From Isoptericola halalbus (GTDB lineage Bacteria > Actinomycetota > Actinomycetes > Actinomycetales > Cellulomonadaceae), in the NCBI GenBank assembly GCA_009663185.1, contig VJZX01000007.1, forward strand, positions 62,001 through 126,000: DNA of 64,000 nt, in the 5' to 3' direction. The translations under genes and the position numbers were made by a program. The first letter of the stretch is position 1. Every line of letters begins with the position of its first letter. Below, piece after piece: positions 19,077-27,510 of the stretch. Under the pieces are notes generated by a model, which was given only the letters and a program-made list of their open reading frames with translations, had not been told where the DNA came from and did no database searches.

Positions 19077-20318
19077 CTACGCGGGGCCGCCGACGGCGCT
19101 GCGCGGCGGGCGCTGCGCGCCGATGGTGGCCAACCACGCCGCCTGGAGCAGGAGCTCGGCGGCGAACGGCGGGGCCGGCGAGAGCCACGCGGTGCGCAGG
19201 ACCTCCGGGTCGACCAGGTCGTGGTCGACGCCCGAGCCGTCCCAGTCGCGCGCGAAGTCCCGTTCCCGCTCGCCCCAACGGGTGGCGTTGAACCGCGCCT
19301 TCGTCGTGCGCGCGAGCACGTCGTCGGGCAGCAGGTCGCCGAACAGCCGCCGGAAGACGTCGGTGCGACCGGCGTACCCCCACACGCCACCCTCGGCCGC
19401 GAGCGCCCGGACGACGCGCGGGTCAGCGAACGGGTGACTGTAGACGACGTCGTGCTCGCGGGCCACGAGGTCGAGGTTGCGCAGCACGACGGCGGTGGCC
19501 CGGGACCGCAGGAGGCGCTCGGTCGCGCGGTCCCAGCGCAGCGACATCCGCTGGTCGCGGGCGAAGCGCGCCGCCGCGTCGTCGGCCACGTCGTCAGGCA
19601 GCCAGGGCGGGAAGACCCGGCGGTATGCCGCGGCGGGCACCGTCCAGCCTGGCCGGAGCGCGTCGGGCAGCTCCCGGAGGAGCCGACGAGAGGGCAGCCG
19701 CCCGGCGGCGAGCGCCTTGCGCAAGTGGTACAGGGACGTGCCGCGGCGGCGGGACAGCAGGTCGTCGCCCCCCTCGCCGGTCACGACGTGCCGGCCGCGC
19801 AGGCGCGACAGGCGCACCGTCTCCCACTGGACCGCCGCGGGGAAGACGAGCCCGCGCGCTTGTAGCCCGGCCGTCGCCGCGTCGCCGAGCAGACGATGCT
19901 CGTCGGTGACCAGGAGCAGCTCGCGGTCGTCGATCCCCAGGTGATCGAGCACGCGGTCCTGCCAGTCGGACTCGTCGCTCTTGACGTCGCCTGGGAACCG
20001 GATGGTGAAGGGGACGGGGAGGGGAAGACCTTCGCGCCGCGCGACGTGCACCGCCAGGGCGAGCAGCGCCGACGAGTCGCGCCCGCCGGAGAAGAGGACG
20101 GCGGCAGGCCCCGGGTCGAGCGACTCGAGCAGGACCTGCTCCAGCGCGCGCCGGGTCAGCCCCGCGCGGGAGGCCCCGAGGTGCGTCGCCGGGGGCGGGG
20201 ACACCCGTCCGAAGATCCAGCCCACCGCCAGCTCGAGGCCCTCCGGCCGGTGGTAGCCGGGCAGGTCGACGGCCGGCGCCCCAGAGTGGCGCCGACCGCC
20301 GGGTGAGGTCTCACGCAT
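19077..20318 (-). CDS. Asparagine-synthase-related protein, probable lasso-type macrolactam cyclase
   Basis: A 413-residue protein containing only the synthetase half of an asparagine synthase: the ATP-pyrophosphatase loop LFSGGRDSSALLALA near residue 95, VVTGEGGDDLL near 200, and the C-terminal region TKARFNATRWGERERDF. Lasso C proteins adenylate an Asp/Glu side chain of the core and close the ring onto the N-terminal amine; they are normally about 600 residues with an N-terminal amidotransferase-like domain, which is missing here (only about 85 unrelated residues precede the loop). The gene begins seven bases after the precursor-like peptide stop, with GAGGA as ribosome binding site, so both are co-transcribed. 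A different amide-forming role cannot be excluded. Confidence 0.8.
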   Translation of the reverse strand: MRETSPGGRRHSGAPAVDLPGYHRPEGLELAVGWIFGRVSPPPATHLGASRAGLTRRALEQVLLESLDPGPAAVLFSGGRDSSALLALAVHVARREGLPLPVPFTIRFPGDVKSDESDWQDRVLDHLGIDDRELLLVTDEHRLLGDAATAGLQARGLVFPAAVQWETVRLSRLRGRHVVTGEGGDDLLSRRRGTSLYHLRKALAAGRLPSRRLLRELPDALRPGWTVPAAAYRRVFPPWLPDDVADDAAARFARDQRMSLRWDRATERLLRSRATAVVLRNLDLVAREHDVVYSHPFADPRVVRALAAEGGVWGYAGRTDVFRRLFGDLLPDDVLARTTKARFNATRWGERERDFARDWDGSGVDHDLVDPEVLRTAWLSPAPPFAAELLLQAAWLATIGAQRPPRSAVGGPA

Positions 20319-20325
20319 GGATTCC

Positions 20326-20511
20326 TCAGGAGACGAAGCAGCTGTCGGGACCCATCGGCTCTTCCTTGTCCTCGCCGCTCAGGTCAGCAAGGCCCTCCTC
20401 CTGTTCGGGGAAGCTGTTGTCCGAGCCGAAGCCGAGCTTGCACGCCTGGATCGGCTCGAGTGTCAGTCTCCGTACAGAGCCGACGACTGCGATGGTGGGT
20501 CGCTGGTACAT
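20326..20511 (-). CDS. Putative lasso-type RiPP precursor peptide, C-terminal Ser
   Basis: A 61-codon gene with a very strong ribosome binding site (GAGGAGG, seven bases before ATG). The N-terminus MYQRPTIAVVGSVRRLT fits the lasso leader pattern YxxPxLxxxGxxxxLT that binds PqqD-type leader readers. The remainder is acidic with Cys24, Cys58 and a C-terminal Ser61 (ending GPDSCFVS). A terminal Ser is the phosphorylation site in paeninodin, and an HPr-kinase-like gene is present at 25573. The core boundary is not obvious: rings could be Cys24 to Asp31 or Gly40 to Glu47/Asp48, and the usual Thr at -2 is absent at both. The tail is long for a lasso peptide, so another RiPP type is possible. Confidence 0.65.
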   Translation of the reverse strand: MYQRPTIAVVGSVRRLTLEPIQACKLGFGSDNSFPEQEEGLADLSGEDKEEPMGPDSCFVS

Positions 20512-20631
20512 GCGATCCCTCCTCTCATCAACGATCGCCGGCGCACAGCCGGCGTCCTTGCCCCCACGGGGCGTGGGCGCGATCTTCACGGTAGGACTGG
20601 CGCGCCCTGCGGTCAGTGCGATTGCACGACA

Positions 20632-20659
20632 TTCACCCGGGGCACGGCGCCTTTCACCC
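20632..20659. promoter_or_regulatory. Paired TTCACCC heptamer, 21-nt spacing (site b)
   Basis: TTCACCC at 20632 and 20653, exact copies 21 nt apart, in the divergent region between the precursor peptide (minus) and the ABC transporter (plus). Confidence 0.65.
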
Positions 20660-20723
20660 GCCGAGGCCAGGGACACCGACCATCCCAGCGGGAAACACTG
20701 GCGAGACACGAGAGGAGCGGCGC

Positions 20724-22595
20724 GTGGCAGACGACACCCGGACATTCGTCGATCCCCTCGACCTCGCGATCCAGGCGCGCAAGCAGCGCCGCTCCCTGCG
20801 CCGGCTCGGCCGGCTGATCGGGCGCAGCACCCGGCTCGTGTGGTCCTCGGGGCGCGGGCTGTTCGTGGCGCTCGGCGTCATGCAGCTCGCGACCGCCGCG
20901 ATCCTCGCCGGGCAGGTCCTCGCGATCGAGGCGTTCCTCTCGGCAGTCCTGGAGCTCGACGGCGGCGATGCGGTCGGGCCGCTCGTGGGTCCGGTCGCCC
21001 TCCTGGCCTCGCTGCTGGCGGCATCCGCGCTGCTCGGCAGCGTCCAGGGATACCTCAGGCGCTACCTCGGCAACGCGGTGGCGCGGCGCACCCAGCTCGA
21101 GATCCTCGACGTCGCCACGCGCGTGAGCCTGCGCGCGTTCGAGCACCCCCGGTTCTACGACGCCGTGCAACGCGTGCAGCTGAGCGCGTCCACCCGGCCG
21201 ATGCAGGTCACCCAGGCGCTCATGACGATCGTCGGGTCCGCTGCCGTGACGGTCGGCGTCGGCGCGACGCTCGCCGCGATCGACCCGCTCCTCCTCGGGC
21301 TCCTCGTCCTCGGTGGCCTCCCGCTGCTCGTGACGAACCGGCAGGAGAGCCGGCTCGAGTTCGCGTTCACCGTCGCGCAGACGTACCCGCAGCGCGAGCG
21401 CGGCTACCTGGCCTTCCTGCTGACCGGGCGCCCCGAGTCGAAGGAGGTGCGCGCGTTCGGGCTCGGCGTGCCGCTGCTGCGCCGGCTCGACGGGCTCTGG
21501 GCGCACTACCGGCGCGACCTCGCCAGCCACCTGCGGCGGCGCGCGGGGCTCAGCCTGATCGGCAACGCAATGTCTGCGCTCGTGCTCGGAGCCACCTTCT
21601 TCGTCGTGGTGCTGCTCATCGCGCGTGGCCGCATGGGCGTCGCAGAGGCCGGTGCCGCCGTCGTCGCCATCCGCATGCTGCAGGGTCAGGTCCAGGGGCT
21701 GCTGGGCGGTGTGCAGGCGATCTTCGAGGCCGGCCTCTTCCTCGACGACGTCGACGCATTCCTGGCATTGGGGCCCTCGGCCGACGAGGCCGAGTCCGGG
21801 GCCCCCGCGCCGGTGGCGTTCGACCACATCGAGGCGCGGGGCGTCCGCTTCACCTACCCCGGCTCCGACGTCGAGGCGCTGCGCGGCGTCGACGTCGAGA
21901 TCCGCAGGGGCGAGGTCATCGCGCTCGTGGGCGAGAACGGCTCGGGCAAGACCACCCTCGCCAAGGTGCTCGCAGGCCTGTACGACCCCACCGACGGAGA
22001 GGTTCGGTGGGACGGCACGCCCACGACCGCGCTCGACCGGTCGAGCCTGCGCTCGCGCGTCGCGGTGATCTTCCAGGACTTCGTCCGCTACGCCTTCCCT
22101 GCCGCCGAGAACGTCGCGGTGAGCGACATCGGCACGGCTGTCGACGAGCGGCGGCTCCGGCAGGCCGCGGCCGATGCCGGCGCCGACGAGTTCCTCGCCG
22201 CACTGCCCGAGGGATACGACACGATGCTCTCCCGCATGTTCCGCGGTGGGCGCGACCTGTCCGGCGGACAGTGGCAGCGCGTCGCGATCGCCCGGGCGTT
22301 CTACCGGGACAGCCCGCTGGTGATCCTCGACGAGCCGACGGCTGCGCTCGACCCGCGCGCGGAGCACGACCTGTACACGTCCCTGCGCCGCGTGCTCGAC
22401 GACCGCAGCGCGGTGTTCATCTCGCACCGCTTCTCGTCGGTCCGGTCGGCGGACCGGATCTACGTGCTCGACGACGGCCAGGTCGTCGAGCACGGCACGC
22501 ACGACGAGCTCATGGCGGCCGGAGGGCTGTACGCCGAGCTCTTCACGCTGCAGGCCGACGCCTACCTCTCCCCCGTCCGCACGGACGGGGCCTGA
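20724..22595 (+). CDS. ABC transporter, fused permease and ATPase (RiPP exporter type)
   Basis: A 623-residue ABC half-transporter. Residues 45-330 hold the six-helix ABC membrane domain (starting LFVALGVMQLATAAILAG); the ATPase follows with Walker A VGENGSGKTTLAK near 418, signature DLSGGQWQRVAIARA, Walker B LVILDEPTAALDP and H-loop FISHRFSSV. No N-terminal peptidase C39 domain, as in lasso D proteins. GTG 20724 follows AGAGGAG. Being divergent from the precursor gene, with a shared paired-heptamer site, it is the likely exporter of the modified peptide. The PAP2 gene follows by 15 bp. Confidence 0.9.
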   Translation: MADDTRTFVDPLDLAIQARKQRRSLRRLGRLIGRSTRLVWSSGRGLFVALGVMQLATAAILAGQVLAIEAFLSAVLELDGGDAVGPLVGPVALLASLLAASALLGSVQGYLRRYLGNAVARRTQLEILDVATRVSLRAFEHPRFYDAVQRVQLSASTRPMQVTQALMTIVGSAAVTVGVGATLAAIDPLLLGLLVLGGLPLLVTNRQESRLEFAFTVAQTYPQRERGYLAFLLTGRPESKEVRAFGLGVPLLRRLDGLWAHYRRDLASHLRRRAGLSLIGNAMSALVLGATFFVVVLLIARGRMGVAEAGAAVVAIRMLQGQVQGLLGGVQAIFEAGLFLDDVDAFLALGPSADEAESGAPAPVAFDHIEARGVRFTYPGSDVEALRGVDVEIRRGEVIALVGENGSGKTTLAKVLAGLYDPTDGEVRWDGTPTTALDRSSLRSRVAVIFQDFVRYAFPAAENVAVSDIGTAVDERRLRQAAADAGADEFLAALPEGYDTMLSRMFRGGRDLSGGQWQRVAIARAFYRDSPLVILDEPTAALDPRAEHDLYTSLRRVLDDRSAVFISHRFSSVRSADRIYVLDDGQVVEHGTHDELMAAGGLYAELFTLQADAYLSPVRTDGA

Positions 22596-22610
22596 CCGGG
22601 GAAGGCGCGC

Positions 22611-23246
22611 ATGACTCGGTCGGCGCTGCTCCTCGGCGCGCTCGGTGGCGCGTTCGTGCTGCTCTACGTCGTGGCCGTGCGCACCACCACCGGCCAGCGG
22701 TTGGACGCAGGGTCCTTCGCCGGCGTCGTCGTGCTGCACGACGCCGCATGGCCGTTCTTTGCCGCCCTGCGCACCGAGCTCCCGCTCGTCCTCGCGGGTG
22801 CAGCCCTGGTGCTCGCGGTGCTCGCGGTTCTCGCGGGCGCGTGGCGCCGCCTCGCCGCGGCGGTGATCGTGCCGGCCGTCTCGGCTGCTGGGGCACAGCT
22901 GCTCAAGCAGCACCTGCTCGCGCGTCCGGGCCTGGGCGACCACGGGTACCCGGAGAACTCCTATCCGAGTGGGCATGCGGCCGTCGTCGCGGCGCTGTGC
23001 ATCGGGATCGTGCTGCTGTGGCCGGGCGGGGCGGGGCGGGCCATGGTGGCCGTCGGGACTGGTGTCGCCCTGCTCGGCGCGGCGGCGAACGTGGTCACGT
23101 ACGCGCACCGGCCCAGCGACGTGCTCGGCTCGCTGCTCCTCGTCGCCGCCGTGACCGTCGCTGTGGGATGGGTCCTGCGCCCGGGCGCGAGCCCGGGGGT
23201 CATCACAGCCACCCCGCGGCGGGCGCCTCAGGACGACGCGCGGTAG
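22611..23246 (+). CDS. PAP2-family membrane phosphatase
   Basis: A 211-residue polytopic membrane protein with all three PAP2 motifs: KQHLLARPG near residue 100, the PSGH of NSYPSGHAAVV near 120, and the third motif AHRPSDVLGS near 165. Family members remove phosphate from lipid pyrophosphates (such as undecaprenyl pyrophosphate) or phosphatidate on the outer face. It follows the ABC transporter by 15 bp and is probably co-transcribed. It may recycle lipid carrier for the polysaccharide genes or act on a phosphorylated product. Its 3' end overlaps the convergent glycosyltransferase by 19 bp. Confidence 0.88.
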   Translation: MTRSALLLGALGGAFVLLYVVAVRTTTGQRLDAGSFAGVVVLHDAAWPFFAALRTELPLVLAGAALVLAVLAVLAGAWRRLAAAVIVPAVSAAGAQLLKQHLLARPGLGDHGYPENSYPSGHAAVVAALCIGIVLLWPGGAGRAMVAVGTGVALLGAAANVVTYAHRPSDVLGSLLLVAAVTVAVGWVLRPGASPGVITATPRRAPQDDAR

Positions 23247-24268
23247 AGCTCCTCGTAACGGTCGACGACCCGCGCCAGGGAGAACTCGCGGGCCCGGTCG
23301 AGCCCGGCCGCCGCGAGCGAGGCTCGACGGTCGGTGTCGCCCAGCAGGTCGGCGAGCGCCCGGCCCACCTGCGCGAGCGGGGTCACCACCGCGCTCCGTC
23401 CCTCGTCGCTCACGTACCGGGCACCGACGTTTGGCGTCGTGACGACGGGGAGACCGCTGGCCATGGCCTCCACGTACGGGATGCCGAAGCCCTCGTAGTC
23501 CGACGGCAGGCAGAACACCCAGGCGCGGCGGTAGGCGTCCGCCAGCTCGGCGTCGCCGAGCGCACCGAGGGCACGGACCCCTGGACCGGGGTCGGCGGGG
23601 ACATCGCGCGAGACCATCCACAGCTCCGCATCCGGATACCGAGGCAGCACGTCCCGGGCGAACTGGCGTGCGAGCTCCGCCCCGTTCTTACGGCCGCCCC
23701 ACGTCCCGACGAACAGGACGACGGGATGCGGTGCGCGTGCACCGGGATCAGGGTGGAACCGGGACGTGTCCACGCCGTTGGGGACGACATCGTGGACCCA
23801 GGGATACCAGCGGCGGGTCCCCGGGGACACGACGACCGCGCGGTCGGCCACGAGGCTCGCCAGCACCTCGGAGAGCCCGAGCAGCACCATGCGCGTGCGT
23901 TCCTTGGCGCCGCGGATGCGGGCGGCCTCCTCGAAGCACGAGCCGTGCAGCGTGCGCACGTGCCGCGGGGTCCGGCGCCGCCACATCCAGTAGTCGTCCC
24001 CGTGGGCGTGGAGAACGTCGTAGCCCGACAGGTCCGCCCTGCGCAGCGCGGTGGCGAACCGGAAGGTGCGCAGCGACCCGCTCACCTCGACGTGCCGGTG
24101 ACCGTACCTCGCGCCCGGGACCGGCGGGCACTCGCTGAGCACGTCGACGTGGTGGCCGCGGCGCACGAGCTCGGTCGCGAGCTCGTGCACCTGATAGCCG
24201 ATGCCCTGCTTGCTCGTGCTCGGGAGGTAGTACGAGATCATCGCCACCCGCAGCGGCCCGGCCGTCAC
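23228..24268 (-). CDS. Glycosyltransferase family 4 (GT-B)
   Basis: A 346-residue retaining GT-B glycosyltransferase. The N-terminal acceptor domain starts VTAGPLRVAMISYYLPS with a HGDDYWMW loop; the C-terminal nucleotide-sugar domain contains LFVGTWGGRKNG near residue 180 and the E-x7-E motif region PSDYEGFGIPYVEAMASGLPVV near 255. GTG at 24268 overlaps the stop of the WbsX-like gene (GTGA), so the two are coupled. Sugar donor unknown. Its presence among RiPP genes raises the question whether it decorates the peptide or, more likely, belongs to the adjoining polysaccharide system. Confidence 0.9.
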   Translation of the reverse strand: MTAGPLRVAMISYYLPSTSKQGIGYQVHELATELVRRGHHVDVLSECPPVPGARYGHRHVEVSGSLRTFRFATALRRADLSGYDVLHAHGDDYWMWRRRTPRHVRTLHGSCFEEAARIRGAKERTRMVLLGLSEVLASLVADRAVVVSPGTRRWYPWVHDVVPNGVDTSRFHPDPGARAPHPVVLFVGTWGGRKNGAELARQFARDVLPRYPDAELWMVSRDVPADPGPGVRALGALGDAELADAYRRAWVFCLPSDYEGFGIPYVEAMASGLPVVTTPNVGARYVSDEGRSAVVTPLAQVGRALADLLGDTDRRASLAAAGLDRAREFSLARVVDRYEELYRASS

Positions 24269-25359
24269 GGCGCACCCGCCAGGCCGTCGCGCAGAGCCTC
24301 GAGCCAGCCACGGCCGAACCGCAGGTCCGGCTCGAGGTGGTTGCCCTCGGCCCACTCGTTCCAGGACTTGACCCACAGCAGCCGCTCCTCGGCCGGGCGG
24401 TCCGCGATCGACGCCACGGCCTGACGGACGTTCTCGCCGAACTTCGCCGGCGAGGCGCCGTGCAGCACGATGCCGCGCCGTCCCGAGCGCGGCGTGTTGT
24501 CCCAGCTGGGGTAGACGCACGGCTGGATCAGGTCGCCGGTTCGGTTCTGCTCGGCCCACCGGGTCGAGTACGGGTAGATCTCCGGTCCGCCGAGCTTGCG
24601 CCAGGCCCGCATGCGCAGGACGTCGCCGAGCGACGTGGCCGCGGGCATGCGCATGTAGACGCCGGCGTCGAACCCGTCCTCCTTGACGCGGTCGTACCGC
24701 ACGCCCCGTCCCAGCAGATCGCTCATCTCGGCGACGAGGTACAGGCCGTCGAGGCCGGCTCGCCGGGCGAGCGACTGCCACAGGTCGACGAACCTGCCGG
24801 CGTCGGGCAGCTCCTCGGGGCGGAAGACGTAGAACACGGGCCGCCCGCCGACGCGCAGGTAGCGCGGGTCGTGAAACGCGGGCAGGACCGCCTCGAAGTG
24901 GGCCGTGTCGTCCTCGACACCCGGGTAGCGCTGCTGGACGAGCACCCGGTCCGCGTCGCCGTGCCAGATGCCGCTCCACGTCTGGTTGGCCCAGGCGAGG
25001 CAGAACGGCAGATCCGGCTCGCCCGAGCCGAGCACCTCGGCGAACGGGCGCTCGAGGATGCGCCGGCCGTTGCCGAACCAGTAGTGCCAGTAAGCGAACG
25101 CCTCGACGCCGTACTGGCGGGCCAGGTCGGCCTGGGCGGCCCGCGCCTCGGGCAGGCGCAGGTCGTAGAAGCCCAGGTCCGCGGGGATCATGGGCTGTGC
25201 GTGACGCGGGTACAGCCGGCGGGCGCGGGCGACGTTCGTCCACTCGGTGAAGCCCGGGCCCCACCACTCGTCATTCTCGGGGACCGGGTGGAACTGCGGC
25301 AGGTAGAAGGCCACGGCGCGCGCTGCCGCGGTGATCGTCGAGCCCATGGTCGGGTTCAT
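24265..25359 (-). CDS. WbsX-like glycan protein (GH99-like domain)
   Basis: A 364-residue protein of the WbsX family found in O-antigen and capsule loci. Marks are AFYLPQFHPVPENDEWWGPGFTEW near residue 15, WHYWFGNGRRILE, PFCLAWANQTWSG and the closing WVKSWNEWAEGNHLEPD. The fold is an alpha/beta barrel related to GH99 endomannosidases; in vivo activity is not established. ATG at 25359 chosen; another ATG at 25347 would give MGSTITAAARAVAFYLP. It is coupled to the downstream glycosyltransferase, and a paired heptamer site lies 122-149 bp upstream. Confidence 0.88.
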   Translation of the reverse strand: MNPTMGSTITAAARAVAFYLPQFHPVPENDEWWGPGFTEWTNVARARRLYPRHAQPMIPADLGFYDLRLPEARAAQADLARQYGVEAFAYWHYWFGNGRRILERPFAEVLGSGEPDLPFCLAWANQTWSGIWHGDADRVLVQQRYPGVEDDTAHFEAVLPAFHDPRYLRVGGRPVFYVFRPEELPDAGRFVDLWQSLARRAGLDGLYLVAEMSDLLGRGVRYDRVKEDGFDAGVYMRMPAATSLGDVLRMRAWRKLGGPEIYPYSTRWAEQNRTGDLIQPCVYPSWDNTPRSGRRGIVLHGASPAKFGENVRQAVASIADRPAEERLLWVKSWNEWAEGNHLEPDLRFGRGWLEALRDGLAGAP

Positions 25360-25480
25360 CGTCGCCCGGTCACCGTCCTCGTCCGTCCACCACGGTCGGA
25401 CCCGCGCCCGTCGCGCCCGCCGACCCCTGCACTGCGACGATACGGCGGCTGTGCCGCGGGCCCGAGGCCTGCGGCGCGGA

Positions 25481-25508
25481 TTCACCCGGCTCCGGCCGGA
25501 TCTCACCC
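25481..25508. promoter_or_regulatory. Paired TTCACCC/CTCACCC, 21-nt spacing (site c)
   Basis: TTCACCC at 25481 and CTCACCC at 25502, 21 nt apart, between the kinase stop and the WbsX-like start. Suggests that the WbsX-GT4 pair has its own promoter. Confidence 0.55.
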
Positions 25509-25572
25509 CTCACGCCCTGGACCACCGGAGAACCACCGCCCGCGCGGCCCGACGGGGTGCCGGCGGGGCTCC

Positions 25573-26559
25573 TTACGCCGGCACCCCGTCGGCGGTCAGC
25601 GCGGCGGGCGTGGCCAGGACGGTCGCGCAGACGGCGTCGAGGATCTCCAAGCCCAGGTCCTCGCGGAACGGCGGGCCCCAGGGGATGCGCAGCGCGACCA
25701 CGGGGACACGCCGGCTGAGCTCGGAGAGCCCGTCGAAGACCGAGCGCACCACGGGCGGGTGCAGCCAGCCCTCGAGGCGGGGGAACGCCAGCAGGGTGAA
25801 CAACGCCTCGCGTGAGGACAGGATTGCGGCCTCGAGCTCGTCGTGCACGCGGTCGGGGAAGGGCACGACGACGGCGGCGAGCGGCAGGTCGCCCTCGGCG
25901 GCGTCGTCGAGCCGCAGCACCTGACGCCCGTCGACGCTCGTCCTGCTGCGGGGCCGGTCGCCTGCGAACCGGTCGAGCAGCGTCTCGGCGCCCTTGCGCA
26001 GCCGGAGCTCGGTCGCGCCGAGCACCGCGCGCGCCGTCCCGTCGTCGGGCAGCGTCACGGTCAGCAGGTCGTCCGTCACGAGGCGTGCGCCCGCGGCGCA
26101 CGCGAGGGCGGCCGTCGTCGACTTGCCGCGGCCCGAGGCGCCCGTGAACGCGATCGCCACGCCGTCGCGCTCTACCGCGCTCGCGTGCAGGACAAGCCTG
26201 CCGCGCAGGTAGAGCACGAACGCGCACAACGCGCCGACCGTCAGTACGGTCGCCAGACCGGGGTCGACGCCGGGAGCCTGGTGGACCTCGACCCGCATGA
26301 GGTCGGGCGAGACGACGAAGTCGCAGGTCTCGGCGAAGCGCAGCCGCCATCCGCCGTCTGGCGCCCGGTGCGCGACGTAGCGCGCGCCGCCGCGCTCGAA
26401 CTCGAGGGCCGGTGCGTCGTCGGGCTCGGGCGCGAGCTCGGCGCGCGCGGCGGTGCGGATCACGAGGTCCGGGTGGGCGCCGTCGGGCGCCAACCGGTTC
26501 TGGAAGAGGTCGGCGTCGCTGTCGACGACCATGCCGTAGAGCGCGTAGCGATAGGTCAT
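25573..26559 (-). CDS. HPr-kinase-like (HprK-related) serine kinase
   Basis: A 328-residue protein with a phosphate-binding loop GASGRGKST at residues 140-148, of the GxSGxGKS type found in HPr kinase. A conserved LHASAVE precedes it and RLVTDDLLTV follows as a Walker B-like element. The N-terminal 120 residues are a separate domain. Relatives encoded with lasso genes (paeninodin kinase family) phosphorylate the C-terminal Ser of the precursor, and the precursor-like peptide here ends in Ser. ATG 26559 overlaps the B2 stop (ATGA), so it is coupled to the leader peptidase gene. HPr itself is not encoded nearby, which argues against a sugar-transport role. Confidence 0.85.
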   Translation of the reverse strand: MTYRYALYGMVVDSDADLFQNRLAPDGAHPDLVIRTAARAELAPEPDDAPALEFERGGARYVAHRAPDGGWRLRFAETCDFVVSPDLMRVEVHQAPGVDPGLATVLTVGALCAFVLYLRGRLVLHASAVERDGVAIAFTGASGRGKSTTAALACAAGARLVTDDLLTVTLPDDGTARAVLGATELRLRKGAETLLDRFAGDRPRSRTSVDGRQVLRLDDAAEGDLPLAAVVVPFPDRVHDELEAAILSSREALFTLLAFPRLEGWLHPPVVRSVFDGLSELSRRVPVVALRIPWGPPFREDLGLEILDAVCATVLATPAALTADGVPA

Positions 26560-27023
26560 GGCGCCTCTGCCGAGATCAGCGGGGCGTACGCCCGCGAGCT
26601 CATGGGATCGAGGTTCACGCCGTCGGCCACGACCCACGCGTGGGCCACGATCTGCCCGTCCCGCCGCGCCACGCCCACGAGCAGCCGCGGGCGCCGGCTC
26701 CGCAGGACCCAGCCCATGAGGAGCGCACGGCGCAGACAGGTGTCCGGGAAGGGCCCGCGGGCGAGGACCAGCATGCCGGCCTTGAGCCTGCGCCGGGCCC
26801 CGCCGGGGAGCCGCAGCCGGCCGGAGCCCGTCTCGAGCGGCGGCGGCGCGCCCGGGTCGAACGCCAGCCCGCACAGCCGGGCAAGGGCCGGCAGGCGCAG
26901 GGTGCGCAGCCCGATCTCGACCGCGATCACGACGACGGCCGTCTCCGCGAGCGCGGGGACGGCGCGCAGCACGCGCGCCGCCTTCCGTGTGATCGGCGTC
27001 GAGCGCCCGGGTCGGGACGTCAC
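26556..27023 (-). CDS. Lasso peptide biosynthesis B2 protein (leader peptidase)
   Basis: A 155-residue transglutaminase-like cysteine peptidase. The catalytic Cys is residue 96 in PFPDTCLRRALLMGWVLR, the His is 128 in VAHAWV, and an Asp at 134 or 139 completes the triad. This Cys-His arrangement is diagnostic of lasso B2 (McjB C-terminal) proteins, which cut off the leader after the B1 protein presents it. GTG 27023 follows GGAGG by five bases; another GTG at 27029 is too close to it. The gene overlaps the kinase by ATGA and is divergent from the PqqD gene. Confidence 0.87.
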   Translation of the reverse strand: MTSRPGRSTPITRKAARVLRAVPALAETAVVVIAVEIGLRTLRLPALARLCGLAFDPGAPPPLETGSGRLRLPGGARRRLKAGMLVLARGPFPDTCLRRALLMGWVLRSRRPRLLVGVARRDGQIVAHAWVVADGVNLDPMSSRAYAPLISAEAP

Positions 27024-27146
27024 GGGCACCTCCGCCGGCTCGTGTGGGCATCAGGTCGTGCATCAGGTCGGGCAGGAGGCACCGGTCCCGCGCGATGCCC
27101 CGAGTCTGCGCCGCTCGCGGGACCGGCTCAACGAGACCGCGGCCAT

Positions 27147-27185
27147 TTCACCCCGCGCGACGCCCTCGCGAGCCGAACTTCACCC
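27147..27185. promoter_or_regulatory. Paired TTCACCC heptamer, 32-nt spacing (site d)
   Basis: TTCACCC at 27147 and 27179, exact copies 32 nt (three helical turns) apart, in the divergent region between B2 (minus) and PqqD (plus). Confidence 0.6.
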
Positions 27186-27207
27186 CTCCCCGTGGCTGCG
27201 AGACACC

Positions 27208-27213
27208 TAGGCT
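27208..27213 (+). promoter_or_regulatory. -10 box TAGGCT of the PqqD gene, leaderless
   Basis: TAGGCT ends seven bases before the PqqD ATG, implying a leaderless mRNA. The -35 position has no consensus, while a TTCACCC heptamer lies just upstream, the layout expected of an activated promoter. Confidence 0.45.
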
Positions 27214-27220
27214 CCGAGGC

Positions 27221-27472
27221 ATGAGGCTACGCACAGAGAGCATCGCCTGGCAGGAGCTCGACGGCGAGCTCGTCGTGCTCGACCTCGAGTCGTCCACCTA
27301 CCTCTCGGCGAACCCGACAGGGACCTTCCTCGCGGGCATGCTCCGCGAGGAACGCTCGCTCGACGAGCTGCGCGACGCACTGGTCGCCGAGTACGGCATC
27401 ACGCCGCAGGTCGCCGAGGTCGACGCCCGGGCGTACGTCGACGAGCTGCGCGAGCTGGGCCTGCTCGCCTGA
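27221..27472 (+). CDS. PqqD-family leader-binding protein (lasso B1-like)
   Basis: An 83-residue protein with the PqqD fold (RiPP recognition element): strand-rich start IAWQELDGELVVLDLESSTYLSANPTG, then helices in SLDELRDALVAEYG and ARAYVDELRELGLL. In lasso systems a stand-alone B1 protein of this size binds the YxxPxLxxxG leader motif and hands the precursor to the B2 peptidase. It is the first gene rightward and is followed after 38 bp by a large glycosyltransferase, so a RiPP gene and a polysaccharide gene probably share one mRNA. Confidence 0.88.
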   Translation: MRLRTESIAWQELDGELVVLDLESSTYLSANPTGTFLAGMLREERSLDELRDALVAEYGITPQVAEVDARAYVDELRELGLLA

Positions 27473-27510
27473 CGCGCCGGACCGCCGGTCGGCAGATGGA
27501 GGAGGAACCC

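Noticed and set aside
20303-24424. Plus-strand open frame of more than 1300 codons across the ABC transporter and GT genes
   Set aside because: It runs across several real genes on both strands, is Arg/Ala/Pro-rich and has no domain; a compositional artefact.
25573-26559. HPr kinase for carbon catabolite control
   Set aside because: No HPr or PTS genes nearby, actinobacteria generally lack HPr kinase, and the gene overlaps a lasso B2 gene.
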